A DNA stretch of 64,000 bases from Nepenthes gracilis (Eukaryota > Streptophyta > Magnoliopsida > Caryophyllales > Nepenthaceae), in NCBI GenBank assembly GCA_033239525.1, contig BSYO01000022.1, forward strand, positions 7,769,947-7,833,946, in the 5' to 3' direction. Shown piece by piece: positions 1 to 12,240 of this stretch. A program made the position numbers and the translations under genes. Under the pieces are notes generated by a model. It was not told where the DNA came from. It ran no database searches and was given only the letters and a program-made list of their open reading frames with translations. Numbering within the stretch: position 1 is the first letter of the stretch; each line of letters begins with the position of its first letter.

Positions 1-948
1 TTTGGATCCTTTGTAGTTTGTGTTGTTGTTGCATGTTGTTGATGGATGAGATTTATGAATGTATTATGTATTGTACAGGAGATTGTATAGGTTTTTGTAT
101 TGACGGATATTCGTATTACAGATAAAATTCTGCTGGATTCTCAGTAAAATTTTTGGTCCATCATAGGGATGTTGTTTTACCGCGAACACTCTGACGCTCA
201 AATTAAATATTTTTCGCAATAGATGGAGGAATGCACGCTTAAAGGTAAACATGATAGGAGTGCAAAGGTGTAAGGATGAGGAGAGCATGTGTGGGATTTG
301 TTTGGAGGACCAAGCTCCGGGAGTTACACCGCTATGGGTGGATCACTAACTTTGTCGCGAAATGATGGTTGCTCGAGGAAAGAGACTGGTTCTCACTCCT
401 TAAGAAGGAAGGATGAGGGATCGAACACTTGATATCTGATCACCGTTTTTATTTTAGATTGGGCATCTTTTTTTCCTTTTTTCTCTCTCATGGGAGAAGG
501 TATTTATAAGTTCCCTCTGAGAGGCTTTTGGAGCTAGGACTCCCGACAAGTAGTTTGTTGGGATTCGTTGGCTGCTGTACGCTGGTGGCTAGAGGTGTTG
601 GTTGTCATCTAGCAGAGACAAGGGGACCGTCATAAAGCTCGAATCATGCTTGATCCTGCTGCCGCAAAGTATTGGCTCGATGGCAATGAGGACAACGTGC
701 ACTATGGCTTGCAGCATTGACCTTTGTCCTCATTGGATGTCATTTTCTGAGTTGGCTCCCGCCGTCTGCAATCGCCTTAGCAGGTTGTGAAGGGGTGCTA
801 ATTGGTTGTTGACCTAGGTCGTCACGTGGGCTGCACGCTAGGATCCTTTGAGCTTCACAGGGAGGTCCAGGCCTTACTGCTCGATCGGGCCCGTTCTGCT
901 TCAATTTGGCCTCACCGTTCTTAGCTCATATCTGAGTTGGACCCAACA
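1..948 (-). repeat. 3' LTR of element A (left part beyond or at window edge)
   Basis: The right boundary is clear: the sequence ends in ...acccaaca at 948 (TGTTGGGT on minus) and is followed directly by a pyrimidine tract that is a polypurine tract on minus. The same junction layout is seen in elements B and C. A TATA box for minus-strand transcription lies at 502-508 (atttata on plus). The left boundary is not resolved and may lie outside the window. Open frames inside (for example 602-790) are not coding. Confidence 0.7.
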
Positions 949-967
949 CTAGCCCCCTACCTGGGAA
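949..967 (-). promoter_or_regulatory. Polypurine tract of element A
   Basis: On minus this reads CCCAGGTAGGGGGCTAG immediately before the TG of the LTR. That is the plus-strand-DNA priming site of an LTR retrotransposon and it fixes the element as minus-oriented. Confidence 0.65.
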
Positions 968-2338
968 TGACCCATTGTCGGGGCCTAGCATGTCCATGAT
1001 GGGTCTAGCTGGCTGTCCGCATGGGCTTTCCTCGAGATGCGCTGGTTTTCATCCCCTTATGGTACTGTTCCTTCCCCATGCGAATATGCAACCTTTCAGA
1101 GATAGTGTAGGGATTTGGAGCTCTGTTACGAAAGTTCCTCGTCTGTGGACCAGCTTCGCTTTGATGGCTTTCCTATTCTTTGATAAACAGCCATCGAGTG
1201 GCGTGCCTCTTTAAGAGCTCGTCGAGTGTTGGCTCGGCTATAAATTGGGGAGTTCTCCAGTCGGGGAGACCCACGCTTAGCTATTCATCGGAGAAGTGAT
1301 GTAAAGTCCTTGGCATGTCCTGCGCCCTGTGGCATTCTGCAAAAGAATCAGATGGATTTGCGGGAGATCCGGTGCTACTGTTAAAGCCTGTCGTCATGCC
1401 CATTCTGTGGGCGGTTCCTTGTTGTAACGAGGGTGGTCCGACCACTTTGCTATTGTCATTTGCCTCCTCTATGGTTAGCTAGGGCTCCAATACGTAGGTG
1501 GGATGCAATGGGGCTAGCATGCTCTTTCTAGGGATTCTGCTCCCTCAATAGTAGGTCTTCACCGTCTCATACCGTGACCGGTGGTTCATATATCTTTGCT
1601 TGAGAGGAGGCGTAACTTGGAGTTCATTTGGTCACATGCGAGTGAGTCGCAGTCCCATCGGGACTTCAGAGGGATGCCTATCCTTCACCTGCAATGGTTC
1701 TTGTGGCGCCGGCGGTGTGGGATTGGCATTGGCAACATTGGTCCGGGGGAGAAATCAGCGTTGTGGTGATGCTATAGGGATGAGCTGATGTGCTCATGTT
1801 CCCAAGCTTTGTTCCTCCCTAGGGCTATTGTTATCCCGAGCTTCTTGTGCTCGCTATACTATTGCTTGATACAAACTTTGTACTTTTAAAGAATAGCTCC
1901 AATTAGCTCGCTTTTTATATCTGATTCCATTGAATCTTTTTTTTGTTGTTTTGCATGTTATGACTCAAGCGTATTAGGCCCTCTCTCACCATACATGCGT
2001 TGTTGTCTGCTTACGAACGTCCAGTCATCTCCCACCGTCCTTTCCAGGGCCATCCCTCGAGCTTATGCTTGGTTTGTCGGCGGGACGGGTTGGCAGGATC
2101 CCTCTGTGAGCTGACGCCGTCGGTTTCAAACCTAGGCTGGTTGATCGGCATCGGTGGAGAGTGCATCAATCAGGGATCGTTCGCATTTAATGCGTAGGAA
2201 ATTGTAGGGTTGTCACGTCATAATGGCCTTCCTTGGAAAGGCGTGATGTTTCAGGGCACCGCCACGTGGGGGAATTTTGTTAGGCGGTTGAATGTATCCT
2301 TTTAGTTAAATGACGCCACCTCTTTGGAGAACTTTGGC
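968..2338. other. Element A spacer between PPT and aORF
   Basis: GC-richer than the surroundings and without a convincing coding frame. It shows short matches to the equivalent spacer of element B (24.77-26.29 kb). A plus-strand TATA-like box (ctataaatt, about 1241) lies about 290 bp from the PPT, as in B. A stretch with tttgtacttttaaagaata (about 1877) resembles the 3'-UTR-like sequence in B and C. Confidence 0.45.
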
Positions 2339-2345
2339 TATTTAA
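2339..2345 (+). promoter_or_regulatory. TATA-like box of aORF A
   Basis: TATTTAA lies 110 bp before the ATG at 2449, and a pyrimidine-rich leader follows. The same box is found upstream of the aORF in B and C, and an eroded form in A2. Confidence 0.5.
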
Positions 2346-2448
2346 GCGCCAAAGATCTCTCCAGATTTTGCTCCCCTTGGTTGTTTGGAGACGCGAAATC
2401 CCTTCCTGCAGTTATTTCCTTCTTCTTTTCTTCTTTTTGGTGACCTTG

Positions 2449-3170
2449 ATGGCAAGGTTGTCTTCTCCTTCTGAGTCCGAAACTCCCACTGAGGAATCTC
2501 GATGGGAAGATCAAGAGTTGAGGGGCTATGATGAGGCAGTGCCTTCTACGGCGGTAGCGGAGGGTTGTCACTCGGAGCTTCAGTCATCGGGCCGATGAGA
2601 TTCCTGAGGGCATCGCCGAGCTTTGAATTCGATGGGGGCGTCTAACTCCTCGCGGCGTTGAATGGCTGGGGAGCCAGTACATCACTCTATCGTGTCTTAA
2701 AGGCAGTGGAGGACATGGAGGTCGGGTGCTGGTTGCCGTCGGAGAGTTCGAACAGACTCGAGCAAGAGCGGCTCGCATTAAGCAAGCATGGTTGGAGGCG
2801 GAGGTGAGGGCATCATAGCTGGCCGATGCCAACTCGTAGGCTCAAAATCAAACCATTACTCTTCGGGAGGAGCTTGAGCGATATTGGGTACGGCTCAGGG
2901 AGGAACACGTCGTCCATGCATAGCAGGAGGCTGAGTTGAGATTGAGAATTCGGCCGGAAGAACTGACTCCCTTGCTGGAACGGAGATTCCAGGAAGGTAT
3001 TTGGCTTAGTCGAAGAATAGCTTCATTGGCGGTGCCAGGCTTTCGCATTGGCATCTTGGACTCTCGGAATTGAGGCATTAGGACACGCTCAAAACTGATC
3101 AAGTTAACGATTCCTGATCCTGTCGAGCCCGAAGGGGGCAGATAGTTGTATTCTGTGGCCACTGGTTGAC
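2449..3170 (+). pseudogene. Degenerate antisense aORF of element A (lacks N-terminal domain)
   Basis: The frame opens with MARLSSPSESETPTEESRW, an acidic Ser/Thr/Glu-rich stretch like the middle of the aORFs in B and D. After several stops and frame changes it continues as a coiled-coil-like region (about 2755-2990; LEAEVRAS, LREELERYWVRLREE). It ends with the family's C-terminal motif at 2993-3049 (EGIWLSRRIASLAVPGFRI). The Transposase_28-type N-terminal domain of B, C and D is missing, so this copy is shortened. It lies on the strand opposite to its LTR orientation, like the other aORFs here. Biochemical function is unknown for this family. It is not translatable as it stands. Confidence 0.6.
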
Positions 3171-3554
3171 TTTTCTTGTAAAGAAACCATATTAGTGAAA
3201 TTACTCAATGATGTTTCTTTACTTATCTGAGCAATTTGTTTATTGTAATTTGTTGCATTTAGGTGATTTGGTTTTCCTTCTGGTCTTGGATTCTGGAAGG
3301 GTTACTGCTATCGCTTCTGATGGTTAGGGTCGTCGTATTAAATGCGGGAGTGACAGTTGGGATTTTTGTAGGCGACTGCGGCGTGAGTGGGCTGATGGTC
3401 TATCAAGCACTATGATGGGCTGCCTTGGAATTCATCCCAAGGCAGGCTCTTATTTGGACTTGCATTCTTATACTGAATAATGACATTTTTGCCTGAGGAA
3501 TAACTACAACCGTCTGACGGCAAGCTCTCTTATTTAGTGATAATTCTTCAACTA

Positions 3555-3805
3555 TCCGAGGATATAATTGTGTCCAAGGATATTACTTAAATCTAGCAGA
3601 ATGATCAAAATACGTTCGAGGATATTCTTTAGATCCAGCAACACGACCAAAATATCTTCAAGGACATAACTTTTAGTCCTCAAATATTCTTTGAATCCAA
3701 CAACATGACTAGAATATCTCCGAGGACATGACTTTAGTCCGTGAATATTATTTGAATCTTGCTGTATGGCTAAAATATCTCTAAGGATATGACTTTAGTT
3801 TGAGT
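3555..3805. repeat. Tandem repeat downstream of aORF A, unit about 63 bp, about four copies
   Basis: Repeating pattern (aaatatctc..aggacatgacttt..), diverged but easily aligned by eye. It sits just past the 3' end of aORF A, the same position as the arrays in C (43004) and D (53465). Confidence 0.65.
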
Positions 3806-3829
3806 TGTTGGCACGCGCCGCTAGTTGAG

Positions 3830-4700
3830 GCATTAAATGTGATTGACATCGTTTTGAAAAGGTAACGGCCATTATTATTCTACCCAGTGAAAGGCCAACA
3901 TGTACCCTGACTATGATGAGGTGTGTCTTTTGAATTCAATCGACGTCTCAAATCCCTTATTTGCTGGGATTTCATTTGATTGCATTGTCTTTCTCTTCAA
4001 ACACTTGAACTCCCATTTTCGTCTCATCTTCTTCTTCCTCAAATTTCTCTATAATGACTCCTGGTGTTAAGGACATTGCTTCTTCTCTTTCTCACGATGA
4101 TGTTGAGGCCATTTGCGCCAAATATAAAATCCCAAATTTGTATGCCTTCTTGTTACCCGGCATTGATGATAGGGATTGTTCGCCTCCAAATAGGTTCATC
4201 ACTGTGTATGAAACCCTTCTGAAAGGAAGTCTTAGATTCCCCATGGCGCTGGAGCTTTATTAAAGAATGAAGGCTTTGAAGTTTACAACCAATTGCCATG
4301 TGTTATCTAGTTTTCCTTTGTGTCTTTGACTACAAAGTTTTTGAATGTGACAACCATTGATGGTGATTGGATTATAATCTCTCCTCACCCTTAGTTTATC
4401 GTCATTAGATGGGGTACCCTCCACCAAACGGTGGAAGAACAGATACTTTTTCCTTATTGTTCCACTTGAGTAGGGAGTTTCAAATGAATGAAAAACATAG
4501 TCTTTGAGTCATTTTTTTTGGTTCTTTCAATGAGAACAAAAAGAACCAATAGTTAGGACATTGAAAAGGCTGGTGGTCCACTTGTTGAATAGGAGAGCCT
4601 TTAACTTTTGAGAAGCTGAGATTTCCTCTTCCGATGGCGATGAAAATCGGATAATTGGAAGAGGAAAAGGTCTTGGGCATATTTCCTAAATTACACAATT
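3830..4700 (+). pseudogene. A2: N-terminal fragment of another aORF (Transposase_28-type)
   Basis: The ATG at 4054 opens a 69-residue frame. It contains a helix-like stretch (LSHDDVEAICAKYKI) and the family signature PPNRFITVYETLLKGSLRFP (about residues 45-63), which aligns with PPNGFVTVYEIHLRGGLYFP in B and PEGFVTIYEAHLRSGLRVLV in D. A weaker match to the following KN/D-R-Y/F-F-F block is readable near 4425-4470. Upstream, at 3958-3964, tatttgc is a likely eroded TATTTAA box, 96 bp from the ATG. The fragment stops near 4700 with no coiled coil or C-terminus. It abuts element A, so it comes from another copy or a rearrangement. Confidence 0.6.
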
Positions 4701-5755
4701 TGACTCATTTTTTTGACGACATTGATGGTGGTCCACTTGTAGAAACTTTGAAAAACTGAAAAGGACGTTTAGGCTAAATTACACAATACAGTTTCGACCA
4801 TGTGTAGAATTTACGGAAGCAGTATAAAATTAAATATTCAATACACGTAATAAATATTTATATCTAGATGATATGAGTAATATGAATATATAAATGAAGG
4901 CAATAACATATAACAATAAAGGGATAATTTTTGGTAACAAAGGAAAAATTCGATATCCATGGCTATCGAGAAAAACCCTTTGGGTTTCATTGGCCAGGGA
5001 AGATTTGCGCTATGAAAATCAATTTACAGATTAGCTGATAACGACGTGCTAACCTAGCCAACTTACTCTCGTCTTATGATCCCTATCAAGGAACTCATTT
5101 GATTTGTACACGGCAACGAAATCGGACACCTTCCGTCTTCACATCAATCTTCCCTTACAAACTGTTTGAATTGCCACACACCACTGGATCCCCTTCTTCA
5201 CAATGCCCACGTCGCCCACGAAGGTAAAAGGATAGGAGTGTTAAATCGGTAAAGAGCAAGTGGTGAGAAAACCGTTAGCACATGAAACACAATGATGTAA
5301 TTACAGTTTTCTCAATTTGAACAAGATTAATGGAGTAAAAGTTGGATTTCCCTCAAAGGGGGCACTTCAAAATGCTTTCGAAAAAGTTAGGTCAACTGAA
5401 AGAAGAAGAAAATTTATAGAGAGCTCGAAAAACGCATTTAAACTTAATGACCGTTGCTGCAGCACGGTGAGCATGGCTAAAGCGCGCGGCGAGCGTACCG
5501 AGTGTTTCAGGAGAAAACCCTATTGGTGCTCAAGCTAGTGGATGGTGAGTTTTGAGCAGATGGTCACTAAAATTTCGGCTCGAGCGGACGGAAGGCGTGG
5601 GGCTACTAAAATCGGGGCTCGAGAGGATGGCGAGCACTCGGTAGGTGCGGAGCTTCTGGAATCGGAGCTCGAGTGGGTAGCAGGCAAACAACAAGCGTGA
5701 TGCTCCTAGAACCCGGGAATGGATAGCCACCAAAATAAGTTGATGCAGCACTTCG
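4700..5755. other. No recognised gene; short clustered GC-rich repeats
   Basis: 4700-5000 is AT-rich and featureless. On minus, 5028-5230 translates to a readable but unidentified peptide stretch (FVGDVGIVKKGIQWCVAIQ..) with stops. 5520-5720 has repeated ggctcgag..gga / tggcgagc words suggesting a degenerate short tandem repeat. No function is assigned. Confidence 0.35.
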
Positions 5756-6420
5756 ATGAATACAACCTAACATCGACACATGACTAAATATGGTCACGAA
5801 ATATGTTAATCACAGAAAGGACCCTAACAATCTCCCCTTTTGCAATTACGTGACAAAACAGATAAAGAAAAAATATACAAGAGAAGCATGGGTTTAAATA
5901 CCACTGAGATAGAACCCGTGTATATAAAAATATACACATAATAGTGAGAAATAAAAATAATACAATGAGTAAACAAAAAAACTCTACATGAGAGCTGTTG
6001 TGTCGATACTATAGCTACCATGTGGATACTATAGTTGTGATACCAAGTCAACCATGGTTAGTACAAACGTAGATAATAGTAATAATATAATAGTAGGAGA
6101 TAGATATAAGAAATCATAAACTAAAATAAATAACCATAAAACAAAACACCCCTAGAAAAAATAAGAATGATTCCCCCGAACAACAATAAAACGTCTAAAT
6201 AGCAAATATATGGTCTCCCTCTAGCAAGAACATTCTCCATCAAGGAAGACATCTACTCCCCCTTTTTATCACGAAAGACCAAAAAGTAATGGAGTTCACT
6301 CTTCTTAAGCCATATTTTCTTACCACGTTTTATAATGTTTATTAAATTCATCACTTGATTATTTAGAAGGTTGATATGATTGACGAGATTTTTTATCTTT
6401 GGATTTTGTCAAAAATTATT

Positions 6421-7600
6421 TCAAAAAGTTTTTACAGGCCGATAGGGACGAATATGACCAGTGGTTCCGCACTCATAACACATTGGGACAAACATAGTAT
6501 GAACATCAGATTTGTACCTTTGCTTCCTAGAGAGATTAACATTAAGATTTTTCCTACTTTTTAAACTATGACAACTTTGAAAATTGGCCTGAATTTTAGG
6601 GAGAACTCTTAACGGCTGATCACTACAAGAAGATGTTATGCTGCTTTGTCTTAGCATTGACGGACAAAGAAAATTTTGGGATTAATGTGGGCTTGCAAGG
6701 CATTTTTGAAATTACCCAATCCAGTTTTATTTTCTCTGATTTTTCCTAAACTGAGCATATGATCCAATTGTTTGGACCAATTTGAAAATTGTTTTAGATC
6801 ATTGCGAGTAACTTTGAGATTAGATTCAAGGGTCTTGATCTTTTCGATAAATGAGTTATTTAACTTTTCAACTTTTTGATTTTTTGTATTTAGTTTAGAT
6901 TTAAGAGCTAATTTTTCTTTTTCAATTTTTTTCACTTTATACTTTAACGACACATTAGTTTTCTTGATCTATAGGTATTCCTTAAACAATCTATCATAAG
7001 TATTCTGAAGGTCATAAAATTCAGCTTCTGACTCGTTCTTAGAGTCATCGGATTGATTGTGAGTTTCTTCTAAACGTTCATCACTTCCACACATCGAGGT
7101 CATAAAGCCATGTATTTGACAGGGTTATCTTCAGTGCATCTTTCAACATCTTCTTCTTCGTTATCGCTCAAGGTCGTATTAGATTTTAAGGTTTGATATT
7201 ATTGGCATTTAAGATTTGGGCATTTAGTACGATAATGGTCAGGACCTTTACACTTGTGACGTTAAATCCTTTGGGTATTTTTTTTATTTGGATTCTTTAA
7301 TATCACGTCGATCTTTTTGATCAAATTTAAGTGATCTTTTTGAATCTTCATTTGGCTTGTCAGAGAAAGATTTATTTTTTCTTCAAGAATTTTTTAAAAT
7401 TTCTAACAAAAAAGGTAAAATTTTCATTGTTATTTGACTCCTCATCGATGTCACGGTCTCTGTCTTCTCTAATGGATTTTAGAGCAATCGATTTAGTTTT
7501 CTTTAACTGCAAAAGTTTGTACTCATAAGTTTGGAGAGATGTTACAAATTCTTCAATTTTTATTTTAAGATCTAACTGGAAATCACTTCAAAATTATATT
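6421..7600 (-). pseudogene. Ty1/copia gag remnant
   Basis: Read on minus, the order is that of a plant copia Gag. First comes a UBN2-type C-terminal stretch (7570-7430, SLQTYEL then IALKSIRED). A Lys/Phe-rich segment follows (NENFTFFVRNFKKFLKKK, about 7430-7370). Next is a zinc-knuckle remnant (CKGPDHYRTKCPN, about 7255-7210) whose first Cys is lost, then an acidic stretch. A coiled coil (6953-6660, 100 codons open, KVEKLNNSFIEKIKTLESNL) and a second knuckle-like remnant (CYECGTTGHIRPYRP, 6485-6440) close it. Stops and frameshifts separate the pieces. Gag would package element RNA into virus-like particles; this copy cannot. The sequence from 5755, with a tctcccctttt..gacaaaacagat stretch, is probably part of the same element. 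Confidence 0.7.
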
Positions 7601-8935
7601 TTCTTTCCTTTTTTCTCTTTTTCTCTATCTACTTCTCTTTTCTTTCTCTCATTTCTCTCAAAAAAATCTAAAAAAATGACTCAAAAATTGATTGAGATCA
7701 AATATATACATAGAGTAGCATACGAGTACTAATTATGTGCCCATCAAGGATAAGACTATAAAATCGCCAGCATGTATGTGTTCTTCCTATGTGATTTTAG
7801 GTGTAGAACTATTGTTATCCACGGAGGAGCTTCCTTTCCTACACTTTTTAGGTATCCCAACACTACTATCTACCCTTTGAGTGCTACTCATGAGCTGGTC
7901 AAGCATTGACTTTAATCCTCAATTGTAAAATTTTTTCATTTGAAAATTTAATTATTTTTAATAATTTATTTAATTTAATTAATACTAATATCATATATTA
8001 TGTTTTAGCGTTTGAGTGTTATATTATTCTGTTCAAATAGTTGAGTTACAACGCTAGAACCAAAATAGTGAAGCCATTGCTCCACATAATTTTCTAGCAA
8101 GATAGAAAATTGTCTCTGTTAAGAAGTTTTTAATATATTTTTATTTCTATGGATATGTATTTATCTCAATTTTAAGTCTTATACCTTTTGTTTAGTTGAT
8201 TATTAGCATTATAAATTAAAAAAAATTAAGTACCTCTATTTCTCATCTCAATGACTTTTTTTTTTGTAATAAAAAAATTATGAATTTTGAAACTTTTTGT
8301 CTTATTCAACTGTCACAATAAAGTAGCCATATCTTTTTTTTATTCTTATTTTGCTAATTAAATCCGTCGTTTAAAAAAATATTCTTTAGACGACTTATTA
8401 GGAATATACTTTCAAATTTTACATCTAATTTATAAGATAAATTTTAATCAAATCACTATATTTTATTAATATCATAATTATATTTAAGATTAGTCAAATT
8501 ATATTAAAATGTTATATAAATTTTTTATACTGAATTCAGTTTAAAAATCTATAATGAGGTATCCCAATATTTATACTAAGCTACATGAGATGAAGTGTGA
8601 CCACTATCACTAAAATTCAACACCTTAACTAGGAAGACGTTCAAATACAGAACCTTTAATATATATATATTTTTTTAAATTTTTGTATGGGAGAGAACTA
8701 ACAGTCTTTAATACACAAATTAATATTTAAATTCTTCACAATTACCCAAAGTACTTATTACAAAATAGAACTATTTTATTACAGACTTGAAATACAGTTA
8801 TTTAGGGAGGTAAACTACCCACCGTTCACACAAAGCGCTAATTAAGAACAGCAAATTACGCAAGCAAATACACATTAAACTTGGAAAATATTCAGAGCTC
8901 CGTGTCACGAGGAAAGGGTGCTCTTTGAAAACCCT
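7600..8935. other. AT-rich intergenic DNA
   Basis: Strongly AT-rich with homopolymer runs. No frame, RNA gene or repeat boundary that I can support. Confidence 0.6.
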
Positions 8936-8938
8936 AGC

Positions 8939-10314
8939 TCATCCATTCTGCCATGCTTGTACTTCATTGAAGTGCCTACGGAACGCCTCACTAAACTCCT
9001 GCTGCTGCACTTGTTGACGCCCACCACCCAAATTTCTCTTCTCCAATGTCACAAACTCCACCGTTTTCCTCACCACAGGAAAGCTAACCAATGGGACACC
9101 ACCGAATTCCCGTCCGTTAGGGACCCCTTGAGCAGCTCCCAATTGAATGCCTCCAGTGAATTCGTCGTAGCCGCCGCCACTTTCAGCAGACCAACCACTT
9201 TTGTTTGGCATATTATTCCTGCTCTCCACCACCGTCTTCACCACCGCCGGAGCACGGAGCGTCTGAAGAGACTCATATTCTTCACTGCTGACCAATCGGA
9301 CATCACCTTTTTTGGGTCGGCCAAACACCCCTGGAGCAGCAGCTGATTGTAAGCCGCCAGTGAAATCGTTGCCACCTTCAGCACGCCACCCACTGCTCTT
9401 TTGCACATTATTCCTGCTCTCCACCACCGTCTTCAGCACTGCCGGAGCACGCAGATTCTGAAAAGACTCGTACTCTCCACCGCGGACCCAGAGGGCGTCA
9501 CCCATTTTGCTCGGCCAAACACCCCTTGAACAGAACCTGATTGAATGCCGCCAATGAAACCGTCGTCGCCGCCGCCACTTTCAGCAGACCAACCACTTTT
9601 ATTTTGCGTATTATCCCAGCTTGTCCGTGCTTTCAAACCACCGTTGACCACCACCTGCTGCCTCGACAAGTTCTTCGTGGCTTGCAAACTCTGCTGCGTC
9701 TCTCGCCAGCCATCCTCGAGCACCGAACTGCTTCCATCGAACATCACCATGCCATGGCCGGCTGATTCAAGGCATGAATTAAGCATCTTATTCATGTCCG
9801 ACAGAAACCATTGATGATTCGAGGGCTCTGAGGAAGTAATAAAGGGGGGACTTATAAGCACCTTATCCATGCCGGGAAAATGGATGTGGCTCTCATTTTT
9901 GGGGTCCCAGACACCCTCTTGCAGGGCGTAGCTGGCTTGTTTGAACTGGAAACTTCCGCTCATATTGACTGGGCTAGAATTCTTTCGACAATAGAAAGGT
10001 AATTTGTTTGTCAGATCTGCTTTGTCTGCCCACTACAAACCGCTATTTATCGGCAGTTGGTCAAGACTTTGTGCATATGAAAAAACAGATAAGCTTGCAT
10101 CCGTCTTAGAATATGTTATAAAGATCCATATCTTAGCGGAGAAAAATTCCTTAACATTATTCCCAGTTTGAACAGAATTCAATCTCTCAAAAGTGCCTTC
10201 ACAGGGAAAAGAAATTTCATCTACTGCCCTCGATTGTATTTCTGAAATGTCTAGATTCATAGTTTGAGGTTGGCGGATGCTCCCCATTACTATTGCTAGT
10301 CCATCCCGGGCCAA
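8939..10314 (-). pseudogene. Broken gene for an unrecognised protein with three ~65-residue repeats
   Basis: Frame 1 opens at 10314 (MARDGLAIVM..), meets one stop at 10033-10035, and is open again from about 10030 through MSGSFQFKQASYALQEGVWD (ATG 9963) to 9433. At about 9500 the sense changes to a second frame, open from 9505 to the stop at 8939. The switch lies in an A-run where repeat 1 has one base fewer than repeat 2 (GVFGRAK versus GVFGRPKKGD), so a 1-nt deletion is the likely cause. Repeats share KSGW.AE.GG..FTGGIQ...QGVFGR..., then EYESLQ.LRAPAV.KTVVESRNN. The C-terminus is QEFSEAFRRHFNEVQAWQNG. The composition is Gly/Ser/Gln/Asn-rich with no signal peptide or membrane segment. I do not recognise the family. 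The long near-open frame suggests a recent pseudogene, or an active gene if the lesions are assembly errors or spliced out. Confidence 0.5.
9110..9690 (-). repeat. Three in-gene tandem repeats (204- and 194-bp spacing)
   Basis: Homologous points (ccagtgaa / ccagtgaaa / ccaatgaaa on plus) are at 9153, 9357 and 9551. The 204-bp step keeps the frame. The 194-bp step does not, which independently supports a frameshift between repeats 1 and 2. Confidence 0.7.
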
Positions 10315-10527
10315 AGGGGCTCCATCTTTTTTTTAAATGAGTCCATTTTTTTTTATTAATCTGGTTGTTTATTTTTAAATAAATATTTATAATTTAATTA
10401 TATTTTAAAAAATAAAAAATTAGTTAAAATTAATTATTAAATTAAAATATTTATTTAAAAATAAACAGTTTAAATTAAAAAAAAAAATGGCTACCATTTT
10501 CCTGAAAGATGGAGCCTCTTGGTTCTG
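10308..10527. mobile_element. Mutator-type MITE, 220 bp, long terminal inverted repeats, 9-bp target duplication
   Basis: The left arm (gggccaaaggggctccatc... to tttatttttaaataaatatt) pairs with the right arm (aatatttatttaaaaata... to gatggagcctcttggttct) over most of the length, giving a hairpin with an AT-rich centre. It is flanked by the 9-bp direct repeat gtccatccc (10299-10307 and 10528-10536). A 9-bp duplication and long TIRs fit Mutator-like non-autonomous elements; the superfamily is inferred from these alone. It has no coding capacity. It sits at the 5' end of the repeat-protein gene, and the ATG at 10314 spans the target-site copy. Confidence 0.8.
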
Positions 10528-10536
10528 GTCCATCCC

Positions 10537-12240
10537 ATATAAAAAATTTCTTTATTTTTATAATAATTTTATAATTTTTTAGAATGGTAGAATAGGAAAA
10601 AGAGGAACCAAGTTGCCCGCTTAGAAGATGAGAAACAACTTCTAACAGGAGGAATTACTTTAGTGCTTCGATGAAGAAAACTTTTCCAAGAGAGTTGATA
10701 TAAGATGCCACGCAAGTCTTAGTCTTAAAAAATCATATTATGATATATAATATATCATTATTATTTATATTTAAATATTATTATAGTAAATATTTGAAAA
10801 AAAAAAATATTACATTGAGTATATGATATATCTCTAAATATAAACAAATTCTGCATGTTTTGTCTTAAAAACATATTAAAATATTAAAAGAATCACACAT
10901 ATATTAAACTGTAATCGGCGATTTATTTTAACGTAATTATAACAGTTGTCCATAGAGGGGATGATGTTGCTGTAGTTTATGAGAGATTACAAGCTCTTCA
11001 AATACTTAATCTCTTGTTGAGAAAAAAATTTGCTTGAAAGATTAAAAAGAATTAAAAGAACCTCAGGAGATGTTCAGTAAAAAAAAAAAAAAAAAAAAAA
11101 AAAAGGAGGTTTTTACGTTTATGAAAAAATAAAAAATTAAAAAAAATATGTTCTGATAAAAAAAAAAAGGAAATTTGTTAATTTTTTAATGTTAAAAAAG
11201 TTAGAATGCATCAAAAATATATATTTTTTCTAAAATTATTCAGCAGCCATAAAGTAAAATGCTTTGGAGTTTCTAAATAGTGTTCATACAAAAAAATTTA
11301 AAAGTATATAGTTATGAAAATATTATTTATAAATTTATAAAATAGAAGTATTTATATTTAATAAATAATAAATTATACATATTAATGTGAAAAAATTAAG
11401 AATGATGTCTTTTTAATTAATATTTAGGTTATTCAATAATAATAATATTAAGGCTACCATTTATTATTTCTTATGACTTATCAAAATATTATGTATTGCT
11501 AATTATTATAAATTTAAACTAACTGTAGTACAATAACTTGGGCTACCACAGTTATTAAAAATAATATATCAATGATATATATTAATGACTTATTTAAAAT
11601 TAAATAAATAGTAAAATATTAGTTGATTTAAATTTGAGTAATTAATTCTGCATGAATAAAACTAAATTTGAATTTGACTCATCAGTTTAATAAATTTCTC
11701 TCAAATAAAAATAACCACGGACTCTAATGGAGTTATAGTTAATTGTTCAATATTAAATACAAATGGTAAAATTATAAGATATGAAGGCATGTATTATTTT
11801 ATATAATAGCTTATAATTAAGAATCATATTTAATATATAATTTGCTATTATATAATAAATGAGTTTTTCTATGACTCTCGGTAACTATAAGTCAATCTAT
11901 AATAAAATAAATGTAATTAATTTTTTAACTATAAATAATTATAATAAATAAATAATCTTTTATCATTTATTGAATAATTAAAAATATACCAACAATTATT
12001 AATAAATATTAACATTTGAAACAATAAAAAATAATTTCCCCAATTATACTTGTCATACTATTTATATCTCAAATTCTAAACATCTACAAAAAGAAGAAAT
12101 AACTCTACGAAGAGAAATTGTATAAACTCAAGTAAATTCTATGAGAGCTAATAAATGATCCAAAATTGAAAAATCAAAATAAATTACTATGATTATGAAA
12201 TCTAAATAAATAATAAAAAAGGTTATTTATATCCATTAAA
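10537..12240. other. AT-rich intergenic DNA with homopolymers
   Basis: Contains an A-run of about 25 at 11080-11104 and many short A/T tracts. No coding signal. Confidence 0.6.

Noticed and set aside
5317..5538. 73-codon plus-strand ORF
   Set aside because: No recognisable domain, low similarity to anything I know, next to degenerate short repeats; not supported as a gene.
8918..9814. Plus-strand ORFs of 142, 74 and 89 codons
   Set aside because: Shadows of the minus-strand repeat-protein frame, whose repeats only make sense on minus.
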